Origin: Mesorhizobium opportunistum WSM2075
GTDB taxonomy: Bacteria > Pseudomonadota > Alphaproteobacteria > Rhizobiales > Rhizobiaceae
NCBI RefSeq assembly: GCF_000176035.2
Contig: NC_015675.1
Span: 4,840,001 to 4,904,000 of the forward strand
DNA: 64,000 bases
Direction: 5' to 3'
Program-made: the position numbers and the translations under genes
Part shown: positions 9,351 to 17,353 of the stretch, piece after piece
How the letters are laid out: every line of letters starts with the position of its first letter
Numbering within the stretch: the first letter of the stretch is position 1
The notes under the pieces: model-generated
The model's input: the letters and a program-made list of their open reading frames with translations, nothing else
What the model was told of the DNA's origin: nothing
The model's database searches: none

Positions 9351-10454
9351 ATGACGACATCGCTTTTCCAGCCGATCACGCTCGACGGGCTGACCTTCCC
9401 CAACCGCATCGCCGTGGCGCCGATGTGCCAGTATTCCGCCGAGGACGGATCGGCCAGCGACTGGCACCTCTACCACTGGATGAACCTTGCCATGTCCGGC
9501 GCCGGCATGGTCACGGTGGAGATGACCGATGTCGAGCGGCGCGGGCGCATCACCCATGGCTGCCTTGGCCTCTATTCCGAAGACAATGAAGCCGCCGCGC
9601 GGCGGACGCTGGACGCCGCCAGGCGAGTGGCCGCACCCGGCACGAAATTCGGCACGCAGCTTGCCCATGCCGGCCGCAAGGCCTCGAACCGCAAGCCCTG
9701 GGAGGGCGGCGGCCCGCTGCAGCCAAACGAGGATCCTTGGCAGACCGTCTCGGCCTCGGCCATCGCCTACGACAGCGGCTGGAACGTGCCGCACGCCCTG
9801 GAGGACGAGGAGATCCTGCAACTCATCGAGCGGTTCGCCGAGGCCGCGAGGCGGGCCGAACGCGCCGGCTTCGACTTCATCGAACTGCATGCCGCGCATG
9901 GCTACCTGATCTTCCAGTTCCTGTCGCCGCTGTCCAACCAGCGCACGGACCGCTGGGGCGGCTCGCTGGAAAACCGGATGCGTCTTGTCGTCGAAATCGC
10001 CAGGGCGGTGAGGCGAGCGGTGCCGAAGCTGATGCTCGGCACACGGCTGTCGGTGAAGGACTGGGTCGATGGCGGCTTCGACGTCGAGGACGCGATCGAG
10101 GTGGCGAAAGCCCTGAAGGCCGAGGGTGTCGCTTATCTCTGCTGCTCCAGCGGCGGCAATTCGCCATTGCAGAAATTGCCCAGCGGCCCCGGCTACCAGG
10201 TGCACCTGGCGGAAGCTGTGCGCAAGGGCGCCGGTATCCCGACCCGCGCGGTCGGCCTGATCGACGATCCGAAGCAGGCCGAGACAATTGTCGCCGAGGG
10301 CCGCGCCGACATGGTGGCGCTGGCGCGTGCCTTCCTCGCCGACCCGCGCTGGGGATGGCGTGCGGCCGCCACGTTCAGCGAAAAGATCCATCCGGCGCCG
10401 CAGCTCGCCCGCTCGGTGACGACGATGGAGCACTGGATGAAGGCGGCGGGCTGA
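9351..10454 (+). CDS. NADH:flavin oxidoreductase, old yellow enzyme (YqjM-like)
   Basis: FMN-dependent ene-reductase of 367 residues. The FPNRIAVAPMCQYSA motif holds the redox-tuning cysteine typical of the YqjM class; HAAHGYL carries the paired catalytic and substrate-binding histidines; QRTDRWGGSLENR and the C-terminal FLADPRWG complete the TIM-barrel signatures. It reduces activated C=C bonds with NAD(P)H and probably serves in detoxification. The start has a GGAG-type site in the preceding twelve bases. Physiological substrate not evident. Confidence 0.9.
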   Translation: MTTSLFQPITLDGLTFPNRIAVAPMCQYSAEDGSASDWHLYHWMNLAMSGAGMVTVEMTDVERRGRITHGCLGLYSEDNEAAARRTLDAARRVAAPGTKFGTQLAHAGRKASNRKPWEGGGPLQPNEDPWQTVSASAIAYDSGWNVPHALEDEEILQLIERFAEAARRAERAGFDFIELHAAHGYLIFQFLSPLSNQRTDRWGGSLENRMRLVVEIARAVRRAVPKLMLGTRLSVKDWVDGGFDVEDAIEVAKALKAEGVAYLCCSSGGNSPLQKLPSGPGYQVHLAEAVRKGAGIPTRAVGLIDDPKQAETIVAEGRADMVALARAFLADPRWGWRAAATFSEKIHPAPQLARSVTTMEHWMKAAG

Positions 10455-10583
10455 TCGGCCCGTTTTCCTGAAACCGGCGCGCCCCTGCCTGCGGTCCCGG
10501 AAAGTTCGCCTGCTTCAATTCCGGCCGTGAACTGCTACGTTGGGTGAGGCTGCGGCGGGCGCGGCCGGGCTTGGGAGGACATC

Positions 10584-10901
10584 ATGTCAATGAGGGCATT
10601 CTTGCCGGCGGCAGCGTTCGTGGCTGCTGCCGGGTTTTGGCTTGGCGCGTCAACGGCGAGCGTCGCGCAATATTGCGAAGGTACGGTGCACGGCCTTTCC
10701 GGCCGCTACAATCTGGCGACCGGCAGCGGTTTTCTCGCCGTGCGGACACGGCCAAACTCGTCGTCGCGGATGATCGGGCAGCTGTTCAATGGCGATCACA
10801 CCGAGATCTTCGACCGGCGCGGCAACTGGTACCAGGTCGAAATCGGCGGCACGACCGGCTGGGCGAACGCGCGCTGGCTGCGCAACGATTGCGGCTACTG
10901 A
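10584..10901 (+). CDS. secreted SH3-domain protein
   Basis: 105-residue exported protein. The ATG follows GGGAGGA; a signal peptide of about 28 residues ends near SVAQ. The remainder is one bacterial SH3 domain (SGFLAVRTRPNSSSRMIGQL, then WYQVEIGGTTGWANARWL). Two cysteines flank the domain and may form a disulfide. Such proteins often bind peptidoglycan or partner envelope proteins; the partner here is unknown. Confidence 0.82.
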   Translation: MSMRAFLPAAAFVAAAGFWLGASTASVAQYCEGTVHGLSGRYNLATGSGFLAVRTRPNSSSRMIGQLFNGDHTEIFDRRGNWYQVEIGGTTGWANARWLRNDCGY

Positions 10902-11055
10902 GCTGGCCGCGCATGTCGCCCAAAACTGGATCCGGTTTTGGGACACGTGATTTTGGGACAGGCATCAGACAAAGACTGAAGCGCGTCGCAAGCGACTTTT
11001 GGGCGCAGGCTGAAGGCCATTTTTGCAACCAAATTGGCTGCTTTGCGTTGCGGCC

Positions 11056-11334
11056 ATGATGGACAACAAACCTTTTGAAACGCCCGTCGTGGTCGAGCTT
11101 GGCCATGTCGGCAAATATCGGCAAATACGCAGCGCCCAGGAGGCGGCGGAATGCCTGATGACGGTGTGGCCGCTCAATCGCGGCCCGCGCCATCGTGATG
11201 CCCTCGACACTTGCCTCAAAGTGCTGGAAGGTTATCGTTCGACAGCGGATGCGCGTCGAGCACTGATCGAGGCCGCAAGGGAATCGGAAGTGCTGGTGCC
11301 AGACGACAGACTGTCCGACGACCGGCTGCATTGA
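11056..11334 (+). CDS. DUF982 family protein
   Basis: Protein of about 92 residues matching DUF982, a small family common in rhizobia: the AAECLMTVWPLNRGPRHRDA segment and the following helix are characteristic. Adjacent ATGs at 11056 and 11059 are both possible and neither has a strong ribosome site. Function unknown. It precedes a second small gene by 29 bases, so the two may be co-transcribed. Confidence 0.8.
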   Translation: MMDNKPFETPVVVELGHVGKYRQIRSAQEAAECLMTVWPLNRGPRHRDALDTCLKVLEGYRSTADARRALIEAARESEVLVPDDRLSDDRLH

Positions 11335-11363
11335 GCAGGCGGACCTTTCAACCGGAGGTTTTC

Positions 11364-11603
11364 ATGGCGAAGCTGACTTACAAGATCGTCGAACATGACG
11401 GCGGCTGGGCCTACAAGGTCGGCGCCACTTTCTCGGAGACGTTTCCCACGCACCAGGACGCGCTGCGCGCAGCCGAAATCGCTTCAGCCGAGCAACAGGT
11501 GGCGGGCTCCACTGACGGCATCCAGTATGAGGATGCCGAAGGCAAGTGGCATGAGGAACTGGCTGATGGCCGCGATCGGCCGCAGACCGAGGTCTCCGAC
11601 TGA
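11364..11603 (+). CDS. DUF2188-like small protein
   Basis: 79-residue soluble protein. ATG 11364 follows GGAGG at 11354-11358. The pattern YKIVEHDGGWAYKVGATFSE, then a helix of the type HQDALRAAEIAS, resembles DUF2188-type proteins with a beta-hairpin and one helix. Function unknown. It ends 40 bases before a strong hairpin and converges with the gene at 11700-11987. Confidence 0.7.
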   Translation: MAKLTYKIVEHDGGWAYKVGATFSETFPTHQDALRAAEIASAEQQVAGSTDGIQYEDAEGKWHEELADGRDRPQTEVSD

Positions 11604-11643
11604 TTTCGCAGCCCAAAGCCTGATCATGGGGCCTGAGCGCGCC

Positions 11644-11680
11644 GGCCGCGGACGTCAGGAGAGAAAGACGTCCCGCGGCC
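11644..11680. terminator. long GC-rich hairpin between convergent genes
   Basis: GGCCGCGGACGTC pairs with GACGTCCCGCGGCC across a 10-base loop, a 13-bp stem with a single bulged base. It sits between two converging genes and could end transcription from both sides, although there is no T-run. Confidence 0.5.
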
Positions 11681-11699
11681 AGCACGGGGCCCCGGCTGG

Positions 11700-11987
11700 C
11701 TATTTGCCGCAGTACTGATCGTTGACGTTGCCCTGGGCATTGGCATCTGGACCAGGGGTATTGAAGGCGCAGGGTCCAGTGTTGCCGTAGGTGTTCAGCC
11801 CGGAACCGTCCGCATTGATGCTTCCGGTCGTGGTCCGGTCAACGCTCGAGGAATCCTCGTTGCCCCAGAGCCAGTTGTGATGAAGCCAATCTTGATGGTT
11901 GGAATAGGTGCCGTCCGACGACTGCGCCATCGCCGATGTGGCGAGACCGATCGTCAGAACGGATGCTGCGAGAAGTTTCTTGTACAT
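11700..11987 (-). CDS. small secreted hypothetical protein
   Basis: 95 residues from ATG 11987, preceded by GGAG at the right distance. A signal peptide of about 21 residues ends AMA-QSSDG; the mature part is rich in Asn, Gly and Ser and has only two cysteines near the C-terminus, which could form a disulfide. No domain recognised. Probably periplasmic. Confidence 0.72.
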   Translation of the reverse strand: MYKKLLAASVLTIGLATSAMAQSSDGTYSNHQDWLHHNWLWGNEDSSSVDRTTTGSINADGSGLNTYGNTGPCAFNTPGPDANAQGNVNDQYCGK

Positions 11988-12040
11988 TGGATCACTCCGT
12001 TTCGTCTTTGTCGCTTTGCGTGCGACACTTGGCAAACCGG

Positions 12041-13057
12041 TCATCGGCCGAATGGTTCCTTGAATTCCTTGTGAAGCGGCGGTGAAGTCGCATCACAAAA
12101 TGCGTGAGCGGCCATGCGCTGGATGAAGGCCGCGACCCGTTCCGGTTCGACGAACTGCGGCATGTGGCCGACGCCGTCGACGGGTTCGAAGCCGAGCCCT
12201 TTGATCTTGCCTTGCATCGGCTCGCCATGGATGCCGATGTCGATGACCTGGTCGGAGGTGCCGAAAAGGATGCCGGCGGGCATGGCGATCTCACCATAGC
12301 GTTGCTCGATACGGCCAAGATCGCGTTCGATGGCCACGACATCGGCGGATGTTGCCTGGAAATGGGCTGGCCGCAGCCCGAGCCAGCCGCCGCCGTCGAC
12401 CATGTAGTCTGCTGGAAAAGCCTGCGGTGCGAAGATGAATTCCATGGTCGGCCGCGCATACCGCAGGCTCGTCGGTATCGCGACCGTGTAGGCCATGATC
12501 CAGCGCCGGAGTGGTGACGGAATATTGAGCAAGCCGGACTTCTCGCGCATGCCGGCTTGCATATGGGTCAACGGCGCCAGCAAGGCTATGCCCGAAATCG
12601 CCTCGGGATGTTCCACGGCCAGGGTCAGCGTGATGGCGCCGCCCAGCGAATGGCCCACCACCAGCGGCTTCTCCAATCTCAGCGTTTCGATGAAACGCCG
12701 CACGAGCTCGGCCTGTTCGGGCAACCGGCCCGTCGCGCCGCGCGCCCGAACCGAATAGCCCGATCCCGGACGATCGAGCGCGATCAGCCGGTAGCCCGGG
12801 CCGAAATGTGCGAACAGCGTGTGGCGGAAGTGGTGGAGTTGAGCTCCAAGCCCGTGCAGGAAGACGATCGGCTGTCCATCGCCGACATCGACATAGTGAA
12901 TGCGGTTGCCGTCGACCTCGATGAATTTTCCGACCGGCGGCACCAGCCTTTCGGCCTTGGCCGCGATCCACAATGTCGCCAGCACAAGGCAGCCGATGGC
13001 GAGGACCGCCAGCAGGAGCAGAACGGCCAGCAGCCACGACAGTATCGACAGGAGCAT
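12041..13057 (-). CDS. membrane-anchored alpha/beta hydrolase
   Basis: 338-residue protein with an N-terminal transmembrane segment (about residues 5-33) followed by an alpha/beta hydrolase fold: FLHGLGAQLHHF for the oxyanion region, GHSLGGA as the nucleophile elbow, and a late GVGHMPQF segment with the likely catalytic histidine. Substrate unknown. It is divergently arranged to the CinA-like gene at 13217, with 159 bases between starts. Confidence 0.85.
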   Translation of the reverse strand: MLLSILSWLLAVLLLLAVLAIGCLVLATLWIAAKAERLVPPVGKFIEVDGNRIHYVDVGDGQPIVFLHGLGAQLHHFRHTLFAHFGPGYRLIALDRPGSGYSVRARGATGRLPEQAELVRRFIETLRLEKPLVVGHSLGGAITLTLAVEHPEAISGIALLAPLTHMQAGMREKSGLLNIPSPLRRWIMAYTVAIPTSLRYARPTMEFIFAPQAFPADYMVDGGGWLGLRPAHFQATSADVVAIERDLGRIEQRYGEIAMPAGILFGTSDQVIDIGIHGEPMQGKIKGLGFEPVDGVGHMPQFVEPERVAAFIQRMAAHAFCDATSPPLHKEFKEPFGR

Positions 13058-13216
13058 CGTTCACCCGGATCAGACGAGGTCAGCTTAGTTGCATCCGGTC
13101 GCGCCGCAACCTCGCATCGAAGCGAACCGGACATTGCCGGATACTACCGCTCGGCCGGCATTGCCGACAGCCGCGCGTCGCGCTATTTCAGGCGACCCGT
13201 CCTGCCGGAGCCTTCC

Positions 13217-13960
13217 ATGCCTGAAATCGTGACCGCCGCCATGCTTGTCATCGGCGATGAGATTCTGTCCGGCCGCACCAAGGACAAGAACATCGGCCAC
13301 CTCGCCGACATCATGACGGCTATCGGCATCGACCTGAAGGAAGTGCGCATCGTTCCCGACGAGGAAGACGAGATCGTCGCGGCGGTGAATGCCGTGCGCG
13401 CACGCTACACCTATGTGTTCACCACCGGCGGCATCGGCCCGACCCATGACGACATCACCGCCGATTCGATTGCCAAGGCGTTCGGCGTGCCCTGCGAATA
13501 CGATGCCAAGGCCTATGCGCTGCTGGAAGCGAGCTATGCCGAGCGCGGCATCGAATACACCGAGGCACGCAAGCGCATGTCAAGAATGCCGCGCGGCGCC
13601 GACCATATCGACAACCCGGTGTCCGTGGCACCCGGCTTCCGCATCGGCAACGTCCATGTCATGGCCGGCGTGCCCTCGATCTTCCAGGCCATGCTCGACA
13701 ATGTCGTGCCGACGCTGAGAGCCGGTACGAAGATGCTGTCGGCGACCGTGCACTGTCCGTTTGGCGAAGGCCTTGTCGGCGGACCGCTGGGCGATATCCA
13801 AAAAGCGCATCCGGACACCATCATCGGCTCCTATCCGAAATATGGCGACGGCAAGTTCTGGACCGAACTGGTCGTGCGCGCCCGCAGCCAGGACGCGCTT
13901 GACGCCGCGCGGGCTGATGTCGAGGCGATGGTCGCGGGTTTCGCCGCCAAGGCGGGCTGA
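13217..13960 (+). CDS. CinA-like competence/damage-inducible, molybdopterin-binding domain protein
   Basis: 247 residues covering only the N-terminal MoaB/MogA-like domain of CinA. Visible features are AMLVIGDEILSGRTKDKN, then FTTGGIGPTHDDIT, both characteristic. The C-terminal deamidase domain of full CinA is missing, as in many alphaproteobacterial homologues. GGAG at 13207-13210 supports the start. In full-length CinA the N-terminal domain carries an ADP-ribose pyrophosphatase activity; whether this short form acts the same way is not known. Confidence 0.85.
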   Translation: MPEIVTAAMLVIGDEILSGRTKDKNIGHLADIMTAIGIDLKEVRIVPDEEDEIVAAVNAVRARYTYVFTTGGIGPTHDDITADSIAKAFGVPCEYDAKAYALLEASYAERGIEYTEARKRMSRMPRGADHIDNPVSVAPGFRIGNVHVMAGVPSIFQAMLDNVVPTLRAGTKMLSATVHCPFGEGLVGGPLGDIQKAHPDTIIGSYPKYGDGKFWTELVVRARSQDALDAARADVEAMVAGFAAKAG

Positions 13961-13978
13961 TCCGCTCTATCCCCTTGT

Positions 13979-14020
13979 TTTGACGCAATTCCCATTTGAC
14001 GCAATTCCCCAGGGAATTGG
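13979..14020. repeat. 15-bp tandem direct repeat with inverted end
   Basis: TTTGACGCAATTCCC occurs at 13979-13993 and again at 13995-14009. The second copy runs into an 8-bp palindrome, CAATTCCC-CA-GGGAATTG. It lies between the CinA-like gene and the Usp gene and may be part of a dispersed intergenic repeat or a weak terminator. Confidence 0.6.
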
Positions 14021-14098
14021 CTCCAGCCGGAACCAAGCAAGGCACCGCGGCGTTTCCCTGCACGCGAGATCGAACGCTCGCCGGATTGGGGGATCACC

Positions 14099-14932
14099 AT
14101 GCGCTTCAAGACCATCGTTGCCATTCTGCAGAACGAGCAAGACGCCGAGCGCGTGCTTGATTGCGCCATTCCGCTCTCCAGCCGTTTCCAGAGCCATCTG
14201 GTCGGCATCCATGCCGAGGCGCTTCCGGTGCCCTACACATCGGCGACCGGCTTTCCGGATACCGAGTTCCTACAGGTGTCGGCCGACATGAACCGGGAGC
14301 GCGCCGACAAGCTGCAGGCCATCTTCCTCAGGCGCATCGAGGATTCCGGTCTCTCTTTCGAATGGCGCAGCCTGGAGAGCTTCTCCGGCGACAGCGCGCT
14401 GACCGGCATTTCGACGGTGCGCGCCGCCGACCTTATTGTTGCCGCCCAGCGCGACACCGGCGGCGATCCGGGCGCGGATGTCGACACGCTGGTCTATGAT
14501 GCCGGCCGGCCTGTGCTTGTGGTGCCGCACGCAGGGCCGCTGGTCACCACGTTCAAGCACGTGCTGCTTGCCTGGAACGGCAGCAAGGAGGCCGCGCGCG
14601 CCGCCTTCGACGCCCTGCCCTTCATCATCGAGGCCGAGAAAACCGACATACTGGTCATCGATCCGCCCGAAACGCTCGACGAAAGCCCGGAAGCCGCCGG
14701 TGCCGAGATCGCGTCGGCGCTGTCACGCCACGGTGCCACGGTCAGCGTCTCGGTGCAGAAATCGGGCGGCACCTCGGTCGACGACATGATCCAGAACAGG
14801 ATCGCCGAGACCGGCGCCGATCTTCTGGTTCTCGGCGCCTACAGCCACTCGTGGCTGCGCCAGCTCCTGTTTGGCGGCGTGACGCGCACGGTGCTGCGCA
14901 CAACGCAGGTGGCGGCCTTCCTGTCGCGATAA
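14099..14932 (+). CDS. universal stress protein, two Usp domains
   Basis: 277 residues with tandem UspA folds, about 1-145 and 150-277. The second domain ends with [21 protein letters not shown], which matches the nucleotide-binding G-x2-G-x9-G(S/T) region of ATP-binding Usp proteins in outline. The ATG follows GGGGGATC. Cytoplasmic; likely a stress-responsive protein, with no specific inducer shown by the sequence. Confidence 0.87.
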   Translation: MRFKTIVAILQNEQDAERVLDCAIPLSSRFQSHLVGIHAEALPVPYTSATGFPDTEFLQVSADMNRERADKLQAIFLRRIEDSGLSFEWRSLESFSGDSALTGISTVRAADLIVAAQRDTGGDPGADVDTLVYDAGRPVLVVPHAGPLVTTFKHVLLAWNGSKEAARAAFDALPFIIEAEKTDILVIDPPETLDESPEAAGAEIASALSRHGATVSVSVQKSGGTSVDDMIQNRIAETGADLLVLGAYSHSWLRQLLFGGVTRTVLRTTQVAAFLSR

Positions 14933-15048
14933 GTCCACAGCGATCACTGCCGACCGCCCTTGCCAAGCCCAAGGTTTTCCAGTTAATTCCGCGCGCATTC
15001 CCCTGTTTTCTCGCACGCGGTCCTCGCGTGCTGCGGAGTGCGCGAGAC

Positions 15049-15549
15049 ATGTCCCTTCCCGAAAAAGCTTTCCCGGTCTCCTGGGACCAGTTCCACCGCG
15101 ACGCCCGCGCGCTTGCCTGGCGGCTTGCCGGTACCAACAAGGGTCAATGGAAGGCTATCGTCTGCATCACGCGGGGCGGACTGGTGCCCGCGGCGATCAT
15201 CTCGCGCGAACTCGGCATCCGCGTCATCGAGACGGTCTGCGTGGCCTCCTATCACGACTACACCAGCCAGGGGCAGTTGCAGGTGCTCAAGGAGGTCACG
15301 CCTGCGCTGCTGGCCGACGATGGCGTCGGTGTGCTGATCATCGACGACCTGACCGACACCGGCAAGACCGCCGGCATCGTGCGGGCAATGATGCCGAAGG
15401 CCCACTTCGCCACCGTCTACGCCAAGCCCAAGGGCCGGCCGCTGGTCGATACTTTCGTCACCGAGGTCAGCCAGGACACCTGGATCTATTTCCCCTGGGA
15501 TATGGGCTTCACCTATCAGAAGCCGATCGCCGACGATCACGCCGGCTGA
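15049..15549 (+). CDS. gpt: xanthine-guanine phosphoribosyltransferase
   Basis: Transfers phosphoribose from PRPP to guanine, xanthine or hypoxanthine in purine salvage. 166 residues, matching the family. The PRPP-binding loop [13 protein letters not shown] and the early [16 protein letters not shown] segment are clear. The C-terminal IYFPWD is the purine-specificity region. An in-frame extension upstream has no supporting site. It complements adenine deaminase and PurB elsewhere in the window. Confidence 0.9.
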   Translation: MSLPEKAFPVSWDQFHRDARALAWRLAGTNKGQWKAIVCITRGGLVPAAIISRELGIRVIETVCVASYHDYTSQGQLQVLKEVTPALLADDGVGVLIIDDLTDTGKTAGIVRAMMPKAHFATVYAKPKGRPLVDTFVTEVSQDTWIYFPWDMGFTYQKPIADDHAG

Positions 15550-15760
15550 TTCGCAGAACAACCCTCGTTCTACTCGGTACGAGTTCGGCGGGTGCCTTTT
15601 GCTGCCAAATAGGCAGCTGAAGGTACAATATTTTGTGAAATCGGCGCGTTATGGTGCATTTTTACCGGCCTATATGAAGTTTTTTACTTTTATAGATTAC
15701 GATTCGCCGTAAGATTCGTGAGACGGCAAACGATTCTGGAGGCTGGGGCTAGCTTCTCCG

Positions 15761-16249
15761 ATGTTGACGAGGCCAACGACGCACAACCATCTGGCCGAAA
15801 GGGTCCGACGACTCTTCGGCACAGCGCCGTGTCGTCTGCAGGTTGCCGCCCTGCCCTGGCGCGATACCGGGAACGGTGTCGAGATCATGCTGATCACCAG
15901 CCGCGACACCGGCCGCTGGGTGCTGCCGAAGGGCTGGCCGGAGGCCAGGGAGCCGCTCTGCGAGGCGGCGGCGCGCGAGGCCGGCGAGGAAGCCGGATTG
16001 CGCGGAACCGTCTCCCACCTTGAAGCCGGCCGCTACTTCTATGCCAAGGTGCTGGCTTCTGGTGAAGAAGTGCCTTGCGAGGTGCTGGTGTTTCCGCTGC
16101 ACGTCGAAAAGATTGCCGACCGCTGGAAGGAAAAGCGCGCCCGTACCCGCAAATGGGTCAGTTCCAGCGAAGCGGTGCGCATGGTCAACGAACCGGACCT
16201 TTGCCAGATCATCGCCTATTTCTGCGCCGACCCGCACAGGTTCTCCTAA
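15761..16249 (+). CDS. Nudix hydrolase, DIPP-like
   Basis: 162-residue Nudix hydrolase. The Nudix box begins GWPEAREPLCEAAAREAGEE and is preceded by RWVLPKG, the arrangement seen in diphosphoinositol-polyphosphate or diadenosine-polyphosphate hydrolases. The TRKWVSSSEA segment downstream is also typical. Likely a house-cleaning pyrophosphatase; the exact substrate cannot be read from sequence. Confidence 0.87.
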   Translation: MLTRPTTHNHLAERVRRLFGTAPCRLQVAALPWRDTGNGVEIMLITSRDTGRWVLPKGWPEAREPLCEAAAREAGEEAGLRGTVSHLEAGRYFYAKVLASGEEVPCEVLVFPLHVEKIADRWKEKRARTRKWVSSSEAVRMVNEPDLCQIIAYFCADPHRFS

Positions 16250-16356
16250 CCACCCCTTGCGCGTGCATCATGGCCGATTCACAACCCTGTGATGCGCGGC
16301 ATGAATGGTTTGCTAATTTTTCTCCGCTACAAATTGATCAATCTGGCGTTGGATCG

Positions 16357-16668
16357 ATGACGAATCCCGTAGACAACCTTCAGCAAGATCCCGGCGAGCC
16401 GGAGCGCAAGCATCGTCCGCGCGTGCTCAAGGGTGGAACTGTCATCACCGGCATTCAAAACTCGGAAGTCGTCGTTACCTTGCGCAATCAGCACGCGGGC
16501 GGCGCCGAATTGAAAGTACCGCTCGAGTCCCGGGTTCCGGATCGTTTCCTTCTCTATGTGCCGCTCGACGGCGTCGCCTATCGCTGCGAGGTTCGCTGGC
16601 GCCGCAATGACCGGGTTGGCGTGAAATTCATCGGCATCGAGCCAAAGCCGAAGATGCACTACGGCTGA
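16357..16668 (+). CDS. PilZ-domain protein
   Basis: 103 residues from ATG 16357. The end of the protein fits a PilZ fold (YRCEVRWRRNDRVGVKF), but the N-terminal c-di-GMP motif RxxxR appears only as KHRPRVLKGG, with the (D/N)xSxxG partner weak. It may bind c-di-GMP poorly or not at all. An in-frame extension to about 16270 is less likely. Followed by a long non-coding stretch. Confidence 0.75.
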   Translation: MTNPVDNLQQDPGEPERKHRPRVLKGGTVITGIQNSEVVVTLRNQHAGGAELKVPLESRVPDRFLLYVPLDGVAYRCEVRWRRNDRVGVKFIGIEPKPKMHYG

Positions 16669-17353
16669 TTTTCCGGGGGCTGCTTTCCGGGGGCCGGACC
16701 GCCGACTTTCGCTGCCGGCTGAAGCGTTTTCGCCGGCCGTCGCGCCGACCATCGGCGGCGCGTATCCCGCCGCCGGGAAAATAGTGGTCGCGGCGGGTCA
16801 ATCTGTCCCCGTTATCCACATATGTGACACACAAGATGTTGGGGTCACAAAAGCTACGCAAACGAATCCTTGACGGCGCAAAACGAGTCGCCTTTTATAG
16901 GCCATGTGCTCCTGTTGAGAGTGCGACCGGAAAGTTCTGAGCCCGGTCTTTTTCCCGGATTATGTGAGTTTTGCCCGCATTTCCGCCTGTTTACGAGGCC
17001 GGCGGAAGCGTTGGGATTGTGGGTGGCGGGGCGACGAAAGGGAGAATTGTCGGACTGGAATAAATTGTCTGTTAACACTATATTTAGTGTTTGCAGGTAG
17101 GTTCGACGCTAGATAGTGTGAATTTCCCTCGAGTGAGGGAATCGAAAAAATCAGATTTGAGGGACCCGCGAGGGTCCGCCGGTCCGCTAGACATACGCTT
17201 CGCAAGGAGCCTGACCTGCAAGGACCGACGGAGACCGCGAAATGGAGAGCCGGCCGTTTTCGAACGCCGGCAGACGGCGGACATGCGTGTTTCGCATTGG
17301 GGGCAGAAATCCCCTGACGAAAGCGCTATATATAGACAAAAGGGACAGGACCA
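16669..17353. other. long intergenic region ahead of nrdJ
   Basis: About 685 bases without a convincing gene. Its middle part is AT-richer than the flanks. It holds the NrdR-type box pair at 17075-17121 and, near 17329, a TATATATAGAC run just ahead of the nrdJ ribosome site. I saw no B12 riboswitch signature, but only by eye. A 76-codon frame at 16870-17100 has no recognisable content and runs into the first NrdR box. Confidence 0.6.
17075..17121 (+). promoter_or_regulatory. pair of NrdR boxes upstream of nrdJ
   Basis: Box 1 (17075-17090), ACACTATATTTAGTGT, is a near-perfect fit to the NrdR consensus acaCwAtATaTwgtgt. Box 2 (17106-17121), ACGCTAGATAGTGTGA, matches about 12 of 16 positions. 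Start-to-start distance is 31 bases, the three-helical-turn spacing usual for NrdR pairs. NrdR represses ribonucleotide reductase genes in response to ATP/dATP, so nrdJ is probably under its control. The pair lies about 235 bases upstream of the nrdJ start, implying a long leader. Confidence 0.75.

Noticed and set aside
9279..10433. A 384-codon minus-strand frame opposite the old yellow enzyme gene.
   Set aside because: The plus strand carries intact OYE motifs; this frame has none.
16669..17353. A cobalamin riboswitch ahead of nrdJ.
   Set aside because: No B12-box-like sequence was seen by eye, and class II enzymes use B12 rather than being replaced under it, so control by NrdR boxes is the simpler reading. 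A covariance search could still change this.
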